Assembly: GCA_031263835.1 (NCBI GenBank) | Contig: JAISEZ010000046.1 | Location: forward strand, 1 to 7,693 | Reading direction: 5' to 3' | Length of the DNA: 7,693 nt | Source of the DNA: Tannerella sp. | Lineage (GTDB): Bacteria > Bacteroidota > Bacteroidia > Bacteroidales > Tannerellaceae | Part shown: piece by piece, positions 7,581 through 7,693 of the stretch | Layout: every line of letters begins with the position of its first letter | Position numbering within the stretch: the first letter of the stretch is position 1 | Position numbers and translations under genes: made by a program | The notes under the pieces: generated by a model | Database searches by the model: none | The model's input: only the letters and a program-made list of their open reading frames with translations | What the model was told of the DNA's origin: nothing

Positions 7581-7693
7581 ATGCGAAGTGTGTGTATTTG
7601 TACGTTGGCAGTCCTTTTCTCTTTTTTTCAAATTAATGCAGCCTTTTCAGCCGTTTGGTATGTAAAAGCCGGCGCAACAGGAAACGGCAGTTC
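7581..7693 (+). CDS. Secreted parallel beta-helix-type protein, N-terminus only
   Basis: A short open frame runs off the right edge: 37 codons plus two bases from the ATG at 7581. An ATG at 7570 is followed at once by a stop, so 7581 is the best start; it lies about 38 bases after a good -7 box. Residues 1 to about 20-24 are a signal peptide: R2, hydrophobic 6-18, then INAAFSA. No lipobox is seen, so the protein is probably processed by signal peptidase I and secreted or periplasmic. The mature start WYVKAGATGNGS resembles the typical beginning of bacterial right-handed beta-helix proteins (FYV-x-x-G-A-x-G-x-G-S/T), which include pectate-lyase-like polysaccharide lyases, glycosidases and proteins with no known activity. 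Transcribed away from the SusC/SusD operon, it may encode an enzyme of the same locus. The family is inferred from about 12 residues, so the enzymatic role remains open. Confidence 0.68.
   Translation, partial: MRSVCICTLAVLFSFFQINAAFSAVWYVKAGATGNGS

Overview
The window looks like a piece of a Bacteroidales chromosome (Bacteroides, Parabacteroides or a relative; the genus cannot be settled from this sequence). The evidence is a SusC/SusD pair, a run of small lipoproteins of Bacteroidota-only families (DUF4959/DUF5126/DUF5000 and DUF4998), AT-rich starts without clear Shine-Dalgarno sequences, and exact matches to the Bacteroides -7 promoter box TAnnTTTG. It is the promoter-proximal half of a polysaccharide (glycan) utilization locus.

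Positions 1-6825 hold a tightly packed minus-strand operon, read right to left: a SusC-family TonB-dependent transporter (6825-3637), its SusD-family lipoprotein partner (3610-1691), a DUF4959/DUF5126/DUF5000 lipoprotein with a discoidin-like C-terminus (1681-500), and the N-terminal part of a DUF4998 lipoprotein (479 to beyond the left edge). The gaps are 26, 9 and 20 bases, so one transcript is likely. SusD and the two accessory lipoproteins should sit on the cell surface and bind glycan. The SusC barrel would import the oligosaccharides across the outer membrane. The substrate cannot be read from the window because no assignable catalytic domain is complete.

Positions 6826-7580 are a 755-base divergent intergenic region with no convincing gene but much structure. 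It holds one good Bacteroides-type promoter box for each direction, a perfect 57-base (TC)n microsatellite, two terminator-like hairpins in the predicted susC leader, an 18-base alternating pyrimidine-purine palindrome, helically phased A8 tracts, a 12-base direct repeat, and a terminator-like hairpin pointing rightward. The predicted leader of the susC operon is about 420 bases, and the GA tract and hairpins all lie inside it.

At 7581-7693 a rightward gene begins. It encodes a secreted protein whose first mature residues (WYVKAGATGNGS) resemble the start of bacterial parallel beta-helix proteins, a fold common among polysaccharide lyases and related enzymes. A divergently transcribed enzyme would fit a glycan utilization locus. 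The most notable part of the window is the leader region, which may be a length-variable or attenuated control element for the transporter operon.
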